Positions 28,879 through 37,739 of a stretch of 41,308 bases of DNA are shown here, piece by piece. The notes beneath the pieces are model-generated. The model ran no database searches. It was not told the DNA's origin and saw only the letters and a list, made by a program, of their open reading frames with translations. The translations under genes were made by a program, and so were the position numbers. Position 1 is the stretch's first letter, and each line of letters opens with the position of its first letter. Source of the DNA: a virus. The stretch covers positions 1-41,308 of the IMG/VR virus record IMGVR_UViG_3300042516_002750, one strand, 5' to 3'.

Positions 28879-29352
28879 ATGAAAAAAATAATTTTAATTA
28901 CAGTTTTAGGTTTATTTGCCTCATGTGCAATGGCACAAATTACAGCCCCTCGTTTTGGAACTACTAAAAATGATGACAATACAGGGCGCGTATTAAATTA
29001 TGCGGTTATAACAACCACAGATGTTACAGCTGCAACATTAGATACCATTTTAATTACTCCAAACGCTTATGAAACTTTGGTTTGTATGAAAACTGGAACA
29101 GCAATTACTAATTTGGCTGATTCAGTTTGCTATAAATTTTCAAGTAAAACAGCAACTTACAAATTGGGAGACAGAGTTACATTTACAATAAGTAAAGGTA
29201 CTGGTGCAGGTAAAATTAAATTTGGAGGTTCTCAATTTATACTTAGTACAGCTTCGGCAGCAGTTGCATTAGCGGCAAACAAATCGCTTATTATATCATT
29301 TCGTTGGAATGGTTCAAAATGGATTGAATGTGAACGTACAGTACAACCTTAG
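28879..29352 (+). CDS. Signal-peptide protein in the structural module
   Basis: 157 residues. Residues 1-20 (MKKIILITVLGLFASCAMAQ) are a textbook signal peptide with an AMA-Q cleavage site; an FASC string also resembles a weak lipobox. The rest is Thr, Ala and Gly-rich beta sequence (AVITTTDVTAATLDTILITPNAYETLVCMKTGTAITNLADSVCYKF...SFRWNGSKWIECERTVQP) like decoration or fibre domains. A secretion signal is odd between capsid and tail genes. Confidence 0.65.
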   Translation: MKKIILITVLGLFASCAMAQITAPRFGTTKNDDNTGRVLNYAVITTTDVTAATLDTILITPNAYETLVCMKTGTAITNLADSVCYKFSSKTATYKLGDRVTFTISKGTGAGKIKFGGSQFILSTASAAVALAANKSLIISFRWNGSKWIECERTVQP

Positions 29353-29433
29353 TTATGAATGAATTAAAAGAACGCTTAACCTCTGATTTAATTAGTTATG
29401 AATGAATTAAAAGAACGCTTAACATCTGATTTA
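29351..29433 (+). repeat. 43-bp tandem duplication at a gene start
   Basis: 29351-29393 is repeated at 29394-29433 with one difference (C/A at 29381 versus 29424). Each copy has a start codon; 43 is not a multiple of three, so the first copy leads only to a 16-codon peptide stopping at a TGA that overlaps the second ATG. Confidence 0.8.
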
Positions 29434-29577
29434 TCTCACGTTTCTCTAGTGTGGTTTGATGCCGATGGAAATTGGTATTTACACAAAGGCAATCGTACAG
29501 AAAGCAAAACAAAAGATGATATTTTATCAACTGGAGTTGTTGAAGTAGAAACAAAAAAGAAAAAAATTAAAGATTAA
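29398..29577 (+). CDS. Small structural-module protein (59 aa)
   Basis: From the second ATG of the duplication (29398) to TAA 29577: NELKERLTSDLSHVSLVWFDADGNWYLHKGNRTESKTKDDILSTGVVEVETKKKK. The first ATG (29355) gives a 16-residue peptide only. Small proteins with a DADGNWY pattern are found near the capsid genes of Bacteroidota phages, though I cannot assign a function. Confidence 0.6.
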   Translation: MNELKERLTSDLSHVSLVWFDADGNWYLHKGNRTESKTKDDILSTGVVEVETKKKKIKD

Positions 29578-29587
29578 TAATTTAAAG

Positions 29588-29615
29588 GTAAGTATAATAA
29601 AGCTTACATTTTTTT
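29588..29615 (+). terminator. Weak terminator before the sheath gene
   Basis: GTAAG (29588-29592) and CTTAC (29603-29607) form a 5-bp stem followed by ATTTTTTT. The stem is short, so partial termination is the most that can be expected. Confidence 0.4.
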
Positions 29616-29629
29616 AAAACAAAATTATA

Positions 29630-31156
29630 ATGGCATTAAACGACGTTGTTTTTATAAAAGGTCAAGGCGGTTTAGGCAGACCTTTACCGGGTGAAGACTA
29701 TATAAGTGGATTTGTTTTTTATACAGCCACCTTGCCAACTGGTTTTAGTTCGTCTGATAGAATAAAGAATATATTTAGCGTACAAGATGCTGAGGCGTTA
29801 GGAATTACAGCCACTTATTCGGACGAAACAAAAGCAACAGGAACTTATTTATTTACAAACGTTGGGGCAACTGGTGATCCAGTTGAGTTAAAAGTTTTAG
29901 AATACCCAACCGCAAACAATCCAACTGGTAGCGTTTCTTTAGGTGTTTACCCACGTTTAAGCACTGATACAACAGTTACTATATTAGGCGCAAGTTATGC
30001 AGCCTTTATTAATTCGGGTACAGCAACACACGGTTATACAGCCACAGCATCAACAGGAACAGTAACAATTACGGCAAGAGCAGGATTGGGTATATTTTTA
30101 AATACTGGCACTCCATTAAGTGCTACCGTAGGGGGAACTATTGCAGGAACTGTTACTCAATTTAGTGGTGGAGCTTATTCTAAATTAGCACAATGGCACT
30201 ATCATATTAAAGAATATTTTAGAATTAATCCAAACGGAAATTTATATGTAGGGTTTTATCCTGTCCCATCAACTTATGATTTTACAGATGTTCAAACAAT
30301 GCAAAATTTTGCAAACGGTAAAATACGTCAATTTGCAGTTTATTGTGATGGAACAACTTATACAAGCGGTAAAGTTCAAGCGGCTCAAGCTATTGCAACT
30401 GCAATGGCAACAGATAAAAAACCTGCTCAAATATTAGTAACATTTGATTTTTCAGCTGCTTCATTAAATGCTATGACTGATTTAAGTACACTTAATTCAA
30501 ACAATGTATCGGTTGTAATTGGACAAGATGGATTGAATTTAGGGTATAGATTATACAAAGCAACTGGACGGTCAATAACTTGTTTAGGTGCGGTATTAGG
30601 TGCGGTATCATTTGCAAAAGTAAGTGAAGATATTGCATGGTTGAGTAAATTTAATTTAAGTGATGGAAATGAATTAGAGGTAGTAGCGTTTGCAAACGGT
30701 GTTTTATTTAGCGCAACAACTACCGCTTTATTGACAACCTTAGATAACAGCCGTTATATTTTCTTAATGAAGCAAGTAGACTATGCAGGAACGTATGTAA
30801 ATGATTCTAATTGCTGTATTTTAGAAAGTAGCGACTACGCTTATATTGAGAATAATAGAACTATTGATAAGGCGGTTCGCTTATTAAGAGTGGCATATTT
30901 ACCAGCTTTAGCAAGTCCTTTAGTTTTAAATTCAAATGGAACTTTAACAGATACAACCGTTGCATACTTTGAAAGTTTAGGTAATATAGCTTTAGACCAA
31001 ATGGTGAGAGACACTGAATTAAGTGCCAAATCTGTGGTTATTAACCCAACTCAAAACGTTTTAGCAACAAGTGAATTAATAGTTGCTGTAACCTTAGTTC
31101 CAGTTGGTGTAGCAAGACAAATTAAAATAAATATTAAATATTCAACAAGCATATAA
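29630..31156 (+). CDS. Tail sheath protein
   Basis: 508 residues. The start ALNDVVFIKGQGGLGRPLPGEDYISGFVFYT, the central PNGNLYVGFYPVPSTYDFTDVQTMQNFANGKIRQFAVYCDG and the C-terminal DNSRYIFLMKQVDYAGTYVNDSNCCILESSDYAYIENNRTIDKAVRLLRVAYLPAL...DQMVRDTELSAKSVVINPTQNVL match DUF2586-type sheath proteins of Bacteroidota phages. It shows the tail is contractile. The tube gene follows directly. Confidence 0.85.
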   Translation: MALNDVVFIKGQGGLGRPLPGEDYISGFVFYTATLPTGFSSSDRIKNIFSVQDAEALGITATYSDETKATGTYLFTNVGATGDPVELKVLEYPTANNPTGSVSLGVYPRLSTDTTVTILGASYAAFINSGTATHGYTATASTGTVTITARAGLGIFLNTGTPLSATVGGTIAGTVTQFSGGAYSKLAQWHYHIKEYFRINPNGNLYVGFYPVPSTYDFTDVQTMQNFANGKIRQFAVYCDGTTYTSGKVQAAQAIATAMATDKKPAQILVTFDFSAASLNAMTDLSTLNSNNVSVVIGQDGLNLGYRLYKATGRSITCLGAVLGAVSFAKVSEDIAWLSKFNLSDGNELEVVAFANGVLFSATTTALLTTLDNSRYIFLMKQVDYAGTYVNDSNCCILESSDYAYIENNRTIDKAVRLLRVAYLPALASPLVLNSNGTLTDTTVAYFESLGNIALDQMVRDTELSAKSVVINPTQNVLATSELIVAVTLVPVGVARQIKINIKYSTSI

Positions 31157-31157
31157 A

Positions 31158-31580
31158 ATGGCAGCAACAACAGCAGTAATAAATGGAGTTAATTACTCAT
31201 GGGGCAACTTATCAGTTGTATTGTTTGGCAATATTGTAATAGGCATTAAAAAAATTGAATATTTTGCAAAACAAGATAAGGCTAATAATTATGGATTTGG
31301 GCAACAGCCAGTAAGTCGTGGTTATGGACGTTATGAATATTCGGGTTCAATGGATTTATATACAGATGAGTGGAAAAAAATAATTGCTTCAAGTCCAAAT
31401 AACGACCCTTTACAGATTAGTCCTTCGGATATTCAAATAGTTTTTGCAGGTAGTAGAGTGTTGCCAAATAAAGATGTTTTGAGAATGGTTGAGTTTTTAG
31501 AAAACCCATTTACAGCAAGTGAGGGCGATACTTCATTAATGGTAACAATTCCTTTAATAATTGGTTCAATAGATAGATAG
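31158..31580 (+). CDS. Tail tube protein
   Basis: 140 residues. VINGVNYSWGNLSVVLFGNIVIGIKKIEYFAKQDKANNYGFGQQPVSRGYGRYEYSGSMDLYTDEWKKI is the usual N-terminal half of Mu-type tube proteins in this phage group. Spacing of one base from the sheath gene and the following chaperone support it. It polymerises inside the sheath. Confidence 0.82.
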   Translation: MAATTAVINGVNYSWGNLSVVLFGNIVIGIKKIEYFAKQDKANNYGFGQQPVSRGYGRYEYSGSMDLYTDEWKKIIASSPNNDPLQISPSDIQIVFAGSRVLPNKDVLRMVEFLENPFTASEGDTSLMVTIPLIIGSIDR

Positions 31581-31582
31581 TA

Positions 31583-31927
31583 ATGGAAATTTTAGAAAAA
31601 GCAAAAATAGAAGCTGAAGCAAAAGCATTAGAATTAAGTGCTAAATATGGCAAAGAAATTACGCCATTTGTATTTATAATTAATGAAGATCCTATAATTG
31701 GTTATATGCAAGAGCCTGACCGTTTAAGTAAGATGAGAGCGATTGATATGTATGAGGCAAGTAGAACACAGGCAGGGGACGTTATTTTAAGAACTGGATT
31801 ATTGCAAGCTGAAAGCGACAAACGTATTTTAGATGAGAATTCTGCGAATGATGCAATATATTTAGGAGCGATTGATTTTGCTACAAAATTTGTAAAAATA
31901 GCGAGTGAGCAACTAAAAAAAAAATAG
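31583..31927 (+). CDS. Tail assembly chaperone, short form
   Basis: 114 residues: KAKIEAEAKALELSAKYGKEITPFVFIINEDPIIGYMQEPDRLSKMRAIDMYEASRTQAGDVILRTGLL, then EQLKKK and TAG. The position between tube and tape measure and the long run of ten A at its end (31915-31924) identify it as the G-like partner of a frameshifted chaperone pair. Confidence 0.78.
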   Translation: MEILEKAKIEAEAKALELSAKYGKEITPFVFIINEDPIIGYMQEPDRLSKMRAIDMYEASRTQAGDVILRTGLLQAESDKRILDENSANDAIYLGAIDFATKFVKIASEQLKKK

Positions 31928-32088
31928 AGGCTTCGCAGAAACTTGTAGTTAATGGTGAGTTTGTAAAACGAGATGCTTTAATTAGATATTTTTTTCATGA
32001 GGACACAGATAAATTAAGCGAAGATGATTGGTGTACGAGATGGGAGCAATTAAAATACTGTTTAAAAATTGATGGAAAATTCAAATAA
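31924..32088 (+). CDS. Tail chaperone extension by -1 frameshift (G-T like)
   Basis: After CTA AAA AAA AAA a -1 shift reads ATA GAG GCT and stays open for 54 codons (IEASQKLVVNGEFVKRDALIRYFFHEDTDKLSEDDWCTRWEQLKYCLKIDGKFK) to TAA 32086-32088, giving a 168-residue fusion. The extension has no start of its own. The A-run is a known type of slippery sequence; no strong downstream structure was seen. Confidence 0.78.
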   Translation: MEASQKLVVNGEFVKRDALIRYFFHEDTDKLSEDDWCTRWEQLKYCLKIDGKFK

Positions 32089-32112
32089 AGCTGTTTAAAT
32101 ACGGCTTTTTTT
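32089..32112 (+). terminator. Terminator-like hairpin before the tape measure gene
   Basis: AGCTGT (32089-32094) pairs with ACGGCT (32101-32106) around a 6-base loop, followed by T7 overlapping 32106-32112. It begins right after the stop of the chaperone extension and may lower transcription into the tape measure gene. Confidence 0.5.
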
Positions 32113-32122
32113 ATTTATAAAA

Positions 32123-33517
32123 ATGTCAGAAGAGGTTAAATTTATATTTAATATGGATGACCAGTTTAGCGCAAAGGCTAAACAGGCGGAGGCAAATGTT
32201 AGTAAATTAGAGGAGTCTTTAACTGGATTAAAGTCTAAGGCTGCCGCTGCATTTTCTATTGGCGCAGTTGTTAGATTTGGAAAATCAGTTGTTGATTCAT
32301 TAAAAAATTACGAATATTTCCACGCATCTATAAAAACGATGTTGCACGGAAATATTAATATGACAACCGCCTTAGAACATCAATTACAAGATTTAGCCAA
32401 AACAACTCCATTTGAATTAAAAGATGTTCAAGATTCAACAAGGCAGTTAATGGCTTATGGATTTCAAGCAGGAGATATTACAACTACATTAAGAACATTA
32501 GGAGATGTTAGTGCTGGAGTTGGCAGTGATATTAAAGATGTTGTATATTTATATGGTACTTTAAGAACAAGTGGTAGGGTAGCTTTAACTGATGTTAATC
32601 AATTTGCTAATAGAGGTATTCCAATTTGGGAGACGTTAGCAAAACGATTAAATAAGGCGACTGAAGAAGTAAGAGAATTAGTAGGAGCAGGGAAAATTGG
32701 ATTTAAAGATATTGAGGGGGCGTTCAAAGATATGACTAAAGAGGGGGGGCAATTTTTTAACTTAATGAATGACCAAAGTAAAACAATTGGAGGGCAACTA
32801 TCTAGTATGTCTGATAGTTGGGACCAATTAAAGGTTGAAATTGGAAAATCTCAAAAAGGAATATTAAGTGGTACTGTAACTTTCTTTAGTGGAATGGTTA
32901 GTACATTGCAAGAGTTTATTGCTGCTTCAAACAGGCGAGAAAGTGCCTATGATAAGTACGGAGGGAAAGATTTTAATTGGGTTCAAAAAATAGGGGCAAA
33001 CATTGCAAAAATAATTAATCCATACTTAAATCTGCTTGGCGTAAACATTGATTCAGCCGTAAAAGGGCAATCTGATTTTGAACAAGGGTTACAAAATAGG
33101 TATGTAAAAAATGTGAAAACTCCTTTACAAGCAAAAACAAGTGAGGTTGATTTAAGAAACTTATTAGCTGCTCAATATAACGCATTTGAACAAAAAGTAA
33201 TTAGTAAAGATGAATTAGATAGAAGACAAGCGGTTATTCGTTCCACTATTGACGAAGTAAAAAGCTTGTACGATTTAATGAAAACAAAACAAGATCCTAT
33301 TGTTCCTGAACCTAAAGCCAAAGAAACTGACAAAGAAGCCGCCAAAGTAAAACAACAACAATACACAAATATAACTATCAATATTCACGACGGATTGGTA
33401 CATGAGTTTAATGTAAATACGGCAACAGTTGAGGGTGGAGCGCAAAATGCAAAAGCAATAGTTTTAAAAGGTTTAATAGAGGCTGTTAATGATAGCCAAA
33501 TAGTAGCAGGCAATTAG
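32123..33517 (+). CDS. Tape measure protein
   Basis: 464 residues, rather short for a tape measure. The N-terminal part (FNMDDQFSAKAKQAEANVSKLEESL) is followed by the typical tape-measure domain: TALEHQLQDLAKTTPFELKDVQDSTRQLMAYGF, LRTLGDVSAGVG, DVNQFANRGIPIWETLAK, GKIGFKDIEGAFKDMTKEGGQFFNLM. It sets tail length and lies inside the tube. The low length suggests a short tail. Confidence 0.83.
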   Translation: MSEEVKFIFNMDDQFSAKAKQAEANVSKLEESLTGLKSKAAAAFSIGAVVRFGKSVVDSLKNYEYFHASIKTMLHGNINMTTALEHQLQDLAKTTPFELKDVQDSTRQLMAYGFQAGDITTTLRTLGDVSAGVGSDIKDVVYLYGTLRTSGRVALTDVNQFANRGIPIWETLAKRLNKATEEVRELVGAGKIGFKDIEGAFKDMTKEGGQFFNLMNDQSKTIGGQLSSMSDSWDQLKVEIGKSQKGILSGTVTFFSGMVSTLQEFIAASNRRESAYDKYGGKDFNWVQKIGANIAKIINPYLNLLGVNIDSAVKGQSDFEQGLQNRYVKNVKTPLQAKTSEVDLRNLLAAQYNAFEQKVISKDELDRRQAVIRSTIDEVKSLYDLMKTKQDPIVPEPKAKETDKEAAKVKQQQYTNITINIHDGLVHEFNVNTATVEGGAQNAKAIVLKGLIEAVNDSQIVAGN

Positions 33518-33518
33518 T

Positions 33519-34148
33519 ATGGCAAACGAATATAATACTAAAATAGAAAAACCTATAAAGAATGTGGCTAACCCTTACATTATAAAAGGTGCGCTTGTTA
33601 GTGTGCTTCAAACAAGAATATACAAAGCTGGAATTGATTTTGCGGACAGGAAAAAACAATCAGATAAACCGTTATATAATTCCGCACTTGGTACGCCAGT
33701 TTATTGTGATTTAACTGTTGAAGAATTTACATACACAGTTGATAAAGTTTCTTATACTGTCCCTAAAATACAAATTTACGATTTATTAATTGATGTTTCG
33801 AGTAGTAAAAACATTGTAAAAACTCCCATACAAGGGTTAAACGGTACAATAAAGGAATACATTAGTGACGGAGATAGTGAGGTTGTTTTAAAAGGTAGAA
33901 TTACAGGGCAAAACAATCAATACCCTTTTGAAGCTGTTAAAAATTTAGATAAATTGTGCAGTGCGCCAGTTGCTTTTAAAGTTAATAGTAGGTATTTGCA
34001 AAATTTAGACATTGATACTATTGTAATTGAAAGTATTAAATGGGGACAAACAGAGGGAGGGTATAGTTACCAAGAGTTTGAGATTAGTTGCTGTACTGAT
34101 TTTCCAGTTGAATTAAATTTAATTAGTAGCGAATCTAATACAAATTAG
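33519..34148 (+). CDS. DUF6046-like tail/baseplate protein
   Basis: 209 residues. SKNIVKTPIQGLNGTIKEYISDGDSEVVLKGRITGQNNQYPFEAVKNLDKLCSAPVAFKVNSRYLQNLDIDTIVIESIKWGQTEGGYSYQEFEISCCTDFPVELN is a profile I know as DUF6046 in Bacteroidota phages, a protein between tape measure and hub. It probably plays the role of the LysM/gp43-type tail-tip protein. Confidence 0.68.
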   Translation: MANEYNTKIEKPIKNVANPYIIKGALVSVLQTRIYKAGIDFADRKKQSDKPLYNSALGTPVYCDLTVEEFTYTVDKVSYTVPKIQIYDLLIDVSSSKNIVKTPIQGLNGTIKEYISDGDSEVVLKGRITGQNNQYPFEAVKNLDKLCSAPVAFKVNSRYLQNLDIDTIVIESIKWGQTEGGYSYQEFEISCCTDFPVELNLISSESNTN

Positions 34149-34149
34149 A

Positions 34150-35337
34150 ATGTTAAGACTGCTATCAAAAATAACTATAAAACAACAAAAAACGGAGGCT
34201 TACCCTAACCGTAATAAAACATTTATTTTAAATTTTTTAAATGATGTTGAGATTTCTTCGGGGTGGCAAAATATGACGGATACGTGTAAAATTGTTCTGC
34301 CACGTAAAGTTTATTTGCAAGATGAGAATGGAACAAGAATTAATTGGTTTGGAAAAGTTTTTTACGGTGGTGATGAGTTTGGCTCAAACGTTGCACCGTT
34401 AATATTAAGAGGCGATAAAATAAAAATAGAATTAGGGTATAACTACCCAACAGAAAAAGAAGCTGAAGTAATTGAGATTAATACAGTATTTGAGGGGTAC
34501 ATTACTTTTATTAAAAATAAAATGCCGATTACTTTGGAGTGCGAGGATAGAATGTGGCAACTAAAACAAATTAAAGTACCCGACAAAAATTACAGTAATA
34601 AGACATATACTGTTCAATCAATGCTTGATGAAATGTTAAAGCTACAAGATAGTACAAAGGATATTGAATTAAAGACTGGTTCAAGTATAGGGCAAAAAAT
34701 AGAAACTAATTTAAACGCTGAATTTAGAACTCAAAATGATACAATAGGTAGCGTTATAAAACGGTTAAAGGAGGAAGCAAGGCTTTATAGTTATTTTAGA
34801 AATGATACAGAGTTAAGATGTGGCAGTATTGTTTATTTTCCGAGCGATAGAATTACTCACGTTTTTAATTTTCAAAAAAATATTATTTCTGATAGTTTGG
34901 AATACAAAAAACTAGAAGATATTAAAATAGGTGCTACGTGTATTTCCGAAAATGAAACCATTAACGGCACAAATAAAGACGGTAGCCCTAAACGTAAAAC
35001 AATAGAAGTCAAAACGTTTGTAGGCGACAAAGACGGAGAATTAAGAACGTTACATTACATTAATACTTCTATTGAAAAAATGCAAATTTTAGGCAAACGA
35101 GAATTGAAGCGTTATTTATATGAGGGGTATAGAGGTAGCTTTACAACCTTTGGTTTACCAAGAGTTAAACACGGAGACGAAGTTATATTAGAGGATAAGA
35201 TTTTACCTGAGCGTAACGGTTCGTATTTGGTTAAGTCTGTTAAAATTTTTTTTGGAATGGGTGGTTTTAGACAAGATATTGAATTACATTTAAAATTAAG
35301 TGTTTATAAAGATGAGTATTTGAATTACGGTTTATGA
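34150..35337 (+). CDS. Baseplate hub protein (gpD/gp44-like)
   Basis: 395 residues. FLNDVEISSGWQNMTDTCKIVLPRK, KIELGYNYPTEKEAEVIEINTVFEGYITFIKNKMPITLECEDRMWQLKQIKV and the C-terminal GLPRVKHGDEVILEDKILPERNGSYLVKSVKIFFGMGGFRQDIELHLKL are the layout of late-control D/gp44-type hubs. It attaches the spike (next gene, overlapping by 4 bases) to the tube end. Confidence 0.75.
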   Translation: MLRLLSKITIKQQKTEAYPNRNKTFILNFLNDVEISSGWQNMTDTCKIVLPRKVYLQDENGTRINWFGKVFYGGDEFGSNVAPLILRGDKIKIELGYNYPTEKEAEVIEINTVFEGYITFIKNKMPITLECEDRMWQLKQIKVPDKNYSNKTYTVQSMLDEMLKLQDSTKDIELKTGSSIGQKIETNLNAEFRTQNDTIGSVIKRLKEEARLYSYFRNDTELRCGSIVYFPSDRITHVFNFQKNIISDSLEYKKLEDIKIGATCISENETINGTNKDGSPKRKTIEVKTFVGDKDGELRTLHYINTSIEKMQILGKRELKRYLYEGYRGSFTTFGLPRVKHGDEVILEDKILPERNGSYLVKSVKIFFGMGGFRQDIELHLKLSVYKDEYLNYGL

Positions 35338-35930
35338 GTGTAGAAAGCGACCAAATAAAAAAGTGCGTACAACAATTAGCAGACACGTTTAATAAAGATA
35401 GCGTTAAGTTAATTATTGCAACTGTTACTGATAACAGTAAGGCGGAATCTGATTTTATTGTTAGCGTTAAGCCTATTAATGATAGTGCTACAACACCTAT
35501 AAACAATGTAAAATTGAATACAGAAAGTAATGATGGTTGGTTAATTGTTCCTGCGGTTGATAGTACTGTTTTAGTAATTAGTAGTACAATAAATAAATAT
35601 TACTGTTTAATGTATTCCGACATTGAAAAAATAGTTTGCGTTATTGATAGTAATAATAGTTACAAATTTAGTTCAAATGGATTTGTTTGGAATGATGGTT
35701 TGTTTGGAGGAATGGTAAAAATAAACGCTTTATTAACTAAGTTAAACCAATTAGAAATATTTGAAAATACAGTTAAGGCGGCGGTGGTTGCTATTAATAC
35801 GTCCGCAAGTGGTAGTCCATCAACTCCAGTTACTAATGCAACGTTAGCGGCATTTTTTGCAACAATTATACCAACACTAATTACACCAACTTCATTAACT
35901 GAAATTGAAGATATAAAAATTAAACATTAA
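35334..35930 (+). CDS. Baseplate spike/assembly protein (gp45-like)
   Basis: 198 residues. An OB-fold-like region (VKLIIATVTDNSKAESDFIVSVKPIND...DGWLIVPAVDSTVLVISST) is followed by an Ala-Ser-Thr-rich stretch and a short charged end. The position between hub and gp25-like gene is that of the spike or gpV-type protein. Family identity is inferred mostly from order. Confidence 0.6.
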   Translation: MSVESDQIKKCVQQLADTFNKDSVKLIIATVTDNSKAESDFIVSVKPINDSATTPINNVKLNTESNDGWLIVPAVDSTVLVISSTINKYYCLMYSDIEKIVCVIDSNNSYKFSSNGFVWNDGLFGGMVKINALLTKLNQLEIFENTVKAAVVAINTSASGSPSTPVTNATLAAFFATIIPTLITPTSLTEIEDIKIKH

Positions 35931-36238
35931 TGGCATTAGCAAAAGACATACAATTAGAAAATAACGACTTAGTAATTACTAATGGGGATTTTGCTATTGG
36001 ATTTAGCGACCAGCAACACATTGAGGATATTATAAATGATAACGTTGGTAATTGGAAACAGTACCCTACTTGTGGAGTAGGAATAAAGCAATATCAAGCA
36101 AGTTCGGGGCAAGAACAAATAATTGAGCGTTTAATAAAATTGCAATTACAGAATGATGGATACAATGTAGATAAATTAAGGGTATTTTTTGATGCAGATG
36201 GAACTTTAACAATAGACCCACAGGCAAACAGGATATGA
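35930..36238 (+). CDS. GPW/gp25-like baseplate wedge protein
   Basis: 102 residues: LAKDIQLENNDLVITNGDFAIGFSDQQHIEDIINDNVGNWKQYPTCGVGIKQYQASSGQEQIIERLIKLQLQNDGYNVDKLRVFF. This fits gp25/gpW-type proteins (gp46 of Mu), which interact with the J protein in the wedge. Overlaps are one base upstream and 4 bases downstream. Confidence 0.75.
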   Translation: MALAKDIQLENNDLVITNGDFAIGFSDQQHIEDIINDNVGNWKQYPTCGVGIKQYQASSGQEQIIERLIKLQLQNDGYNVDKLRVFFDADGTLTIDPQANRI

Positions 36239-36768
36239 GTGAGTTAGTAATTCAAAATAATTTAACAATATATGATTTAGCTTTACAAACAGGCTATACG
36301 TTGGATTATATTTATAAATTAATTCAGCAAAATGATTTTTTAGAAAGTGTTGATACAACGCCTCCAAAGCTAAAAACAATAACTTACGATAATTCATTTG
36401 TACCAAAAACAATACCTAAACTAACAGTAACAACATCAAATAATACTCAAACAGTTGATTCATTACAGAAATTAGAAGGGCAAAGTATTTACGATATATG
36501 CTTACAAAGTTATGGCAGTTTAGACTTAGTTTATAAATTAATACAAGATAACTTTCTTGTAAATGTGGACGAGACTATTGAAACTGGTAAAGTTTTAAAT
36601 TTTACAATTACGGACATTGTAGATATAGGATTGTATAAATTATTTAAAAAATATTCGACATCAATAACAAGCATACCAATAATACCACCAATTAATTTTA
36701 ACAATTATTTATTACAAGAAGATGGATACTACATATTACAAGAAACTGGATTTAAAATAATATTATAA
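36235..36768 (+). CDS. LysM-like duplicated tail protein
   Basis: 177 residues with an internal repeat: LTIYDLALQTGYTLDYIYKLIQQNDF (about 10-35) and QSIYDICLQSYGSLDLVYKLIQDNFL (about 82-107), each recalling a LysM-like unit as in gpX or tail hub proteins. A short INFNNYLLQEDGYYILQETGFKIIL ends it, frequent as the C-terminal end of Bacteroidota phage fibres or baseplate proteins. Probably at the tail tip. Confidence 0.6.
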   Translation: MSELVIQNNLTIYDLALQTGYTLDYIYKLIQQNDFLESVDTTPPKLKTITYDNSFVPKTIPKLTVTTSNNTQTVDSLQKLEGQSIYDICLQSYGSLDLVYKLIQDNFLVNVDETIETGKVLNFTITDIVDIGLYKLFKKYSTSITSIPIIPPINFNNYLLQEDGYYILQETGFKIIL

Positions 36769-36769
36769 A

Positions 36770-37738
36770 ATGGCAGATTTAAAAATATCAAATTTACCAG
36801 CGGCGACTGGATTAACTGGAGCTGAAATTATTGCTTTAGTTCAAAGCGGAGTAACTGTACAAATAAACATAAATTCATTATCTGATGTATTTCTTCCATT
36901 AACATTTAATGCCGGTTATACAATAGTTACACAAGGCAACGCATTTAAAATAGATGCACAACAAGTAATTGATTTAAACCCTAACAGTTCAAGTGTGGAC
37001 GTTGGTTTTAAAACTAATAGTGGGCAATACTTAATATTTAGCGAAATAAGCGACTCTTCAATTATTGCAGTTGGAAATTATGGTAGCCCAAATTTAAGAG
37101 GCATAAGCATAGAAGGCGACACTACTTATGGCATAACTATTTTTTCTAAAGGCACTTATCTTACAGGATTTAAGGGAGCGTTATACGATGCCGATTACAG
37201 TGCAAACTTTGTAAATAGGTCTTTAGTGGATAAGGAATATGTAGATAATTTAGTGAGTTCATCTTCTGCGAGTATATGGCGAAATGGTGCAGGTGCACCG
37301 AGTAACAGCTTAGGTATTAACGGAGACTATTATCTAGACACGGCAACAGGAAATGTATATTTTAAAGCAAGTGGCACTTATTCGGTAGTGGCTAATATTA
37401 AGGGCGCAGATGCTACAAGCAACCCACGTATAACCTCAATTACTTCGAGTGATATCATACAAGCTGATTGTGGAACTACCGATACATTTACCGTTTTAGC
37501 ACTTGCAAAAAACGCAACACTAGACCCGCCAACAGGCACGCCTGTAGATGACCAGAGTTTGCGTTATAGAATAACGGATAATAATGTAATTAGAACATTA
37601 ACAGTTAGTCCTTTATTTAAACTAATGACCACATCCCCTCAATATACGGTGCCTGGCAAAACCTTATACATTGATACTGCATACAATGCAAATTATGCGG
37701 CATGGGTTATTACTGGCTGGGGGCAAATAACTAATTAA
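36770..37738 (+). CDS. Tail fibre protein
   Basis: 322 residues. The start ADLKISNLPAATGLTGAEIIALVQSGVTVQI is a known N-terminal anchoring motif of Bacteroidota phage fibres. The middle reads NFVNRSLVDKEYVDNLVSS, typical before a trimeric segment, then a NGAGAPSNSLGINGDYYLDTATGNVYFKASGTYSVVANIKG collagen-type repeat. The end is a beta-rich domain. Confidence 0.75.
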   Translation: MADLKISNLPAATGLTGAEIIALVQSGVTVQININSLSDVFLPLTFNAGYTIVTQGNAFKIDAQQVIDLNPNSSSVDVGFKTNSGQYLIFSEISDSSIIAVGNYGSPNLRGISIEGDTTYGITIFSKGTYLTGFKGALYDADYSANFVNRSLVDKEYVDNLVSSSSASIWRNGAGAPSNSLGINGDYYLDTATGNVYFKASGTYSVVANIKGADATSNPRITSITSSDIIQADCGTTDTFTVLALAKNATLDPPTGTPVDDQSLRYRITDNNVIRTLTVSPLFKLMTTSPQYTVPGKTLYIDTAYNANYAAWVITGWGQITN

Positions 37739-37739
37739 T

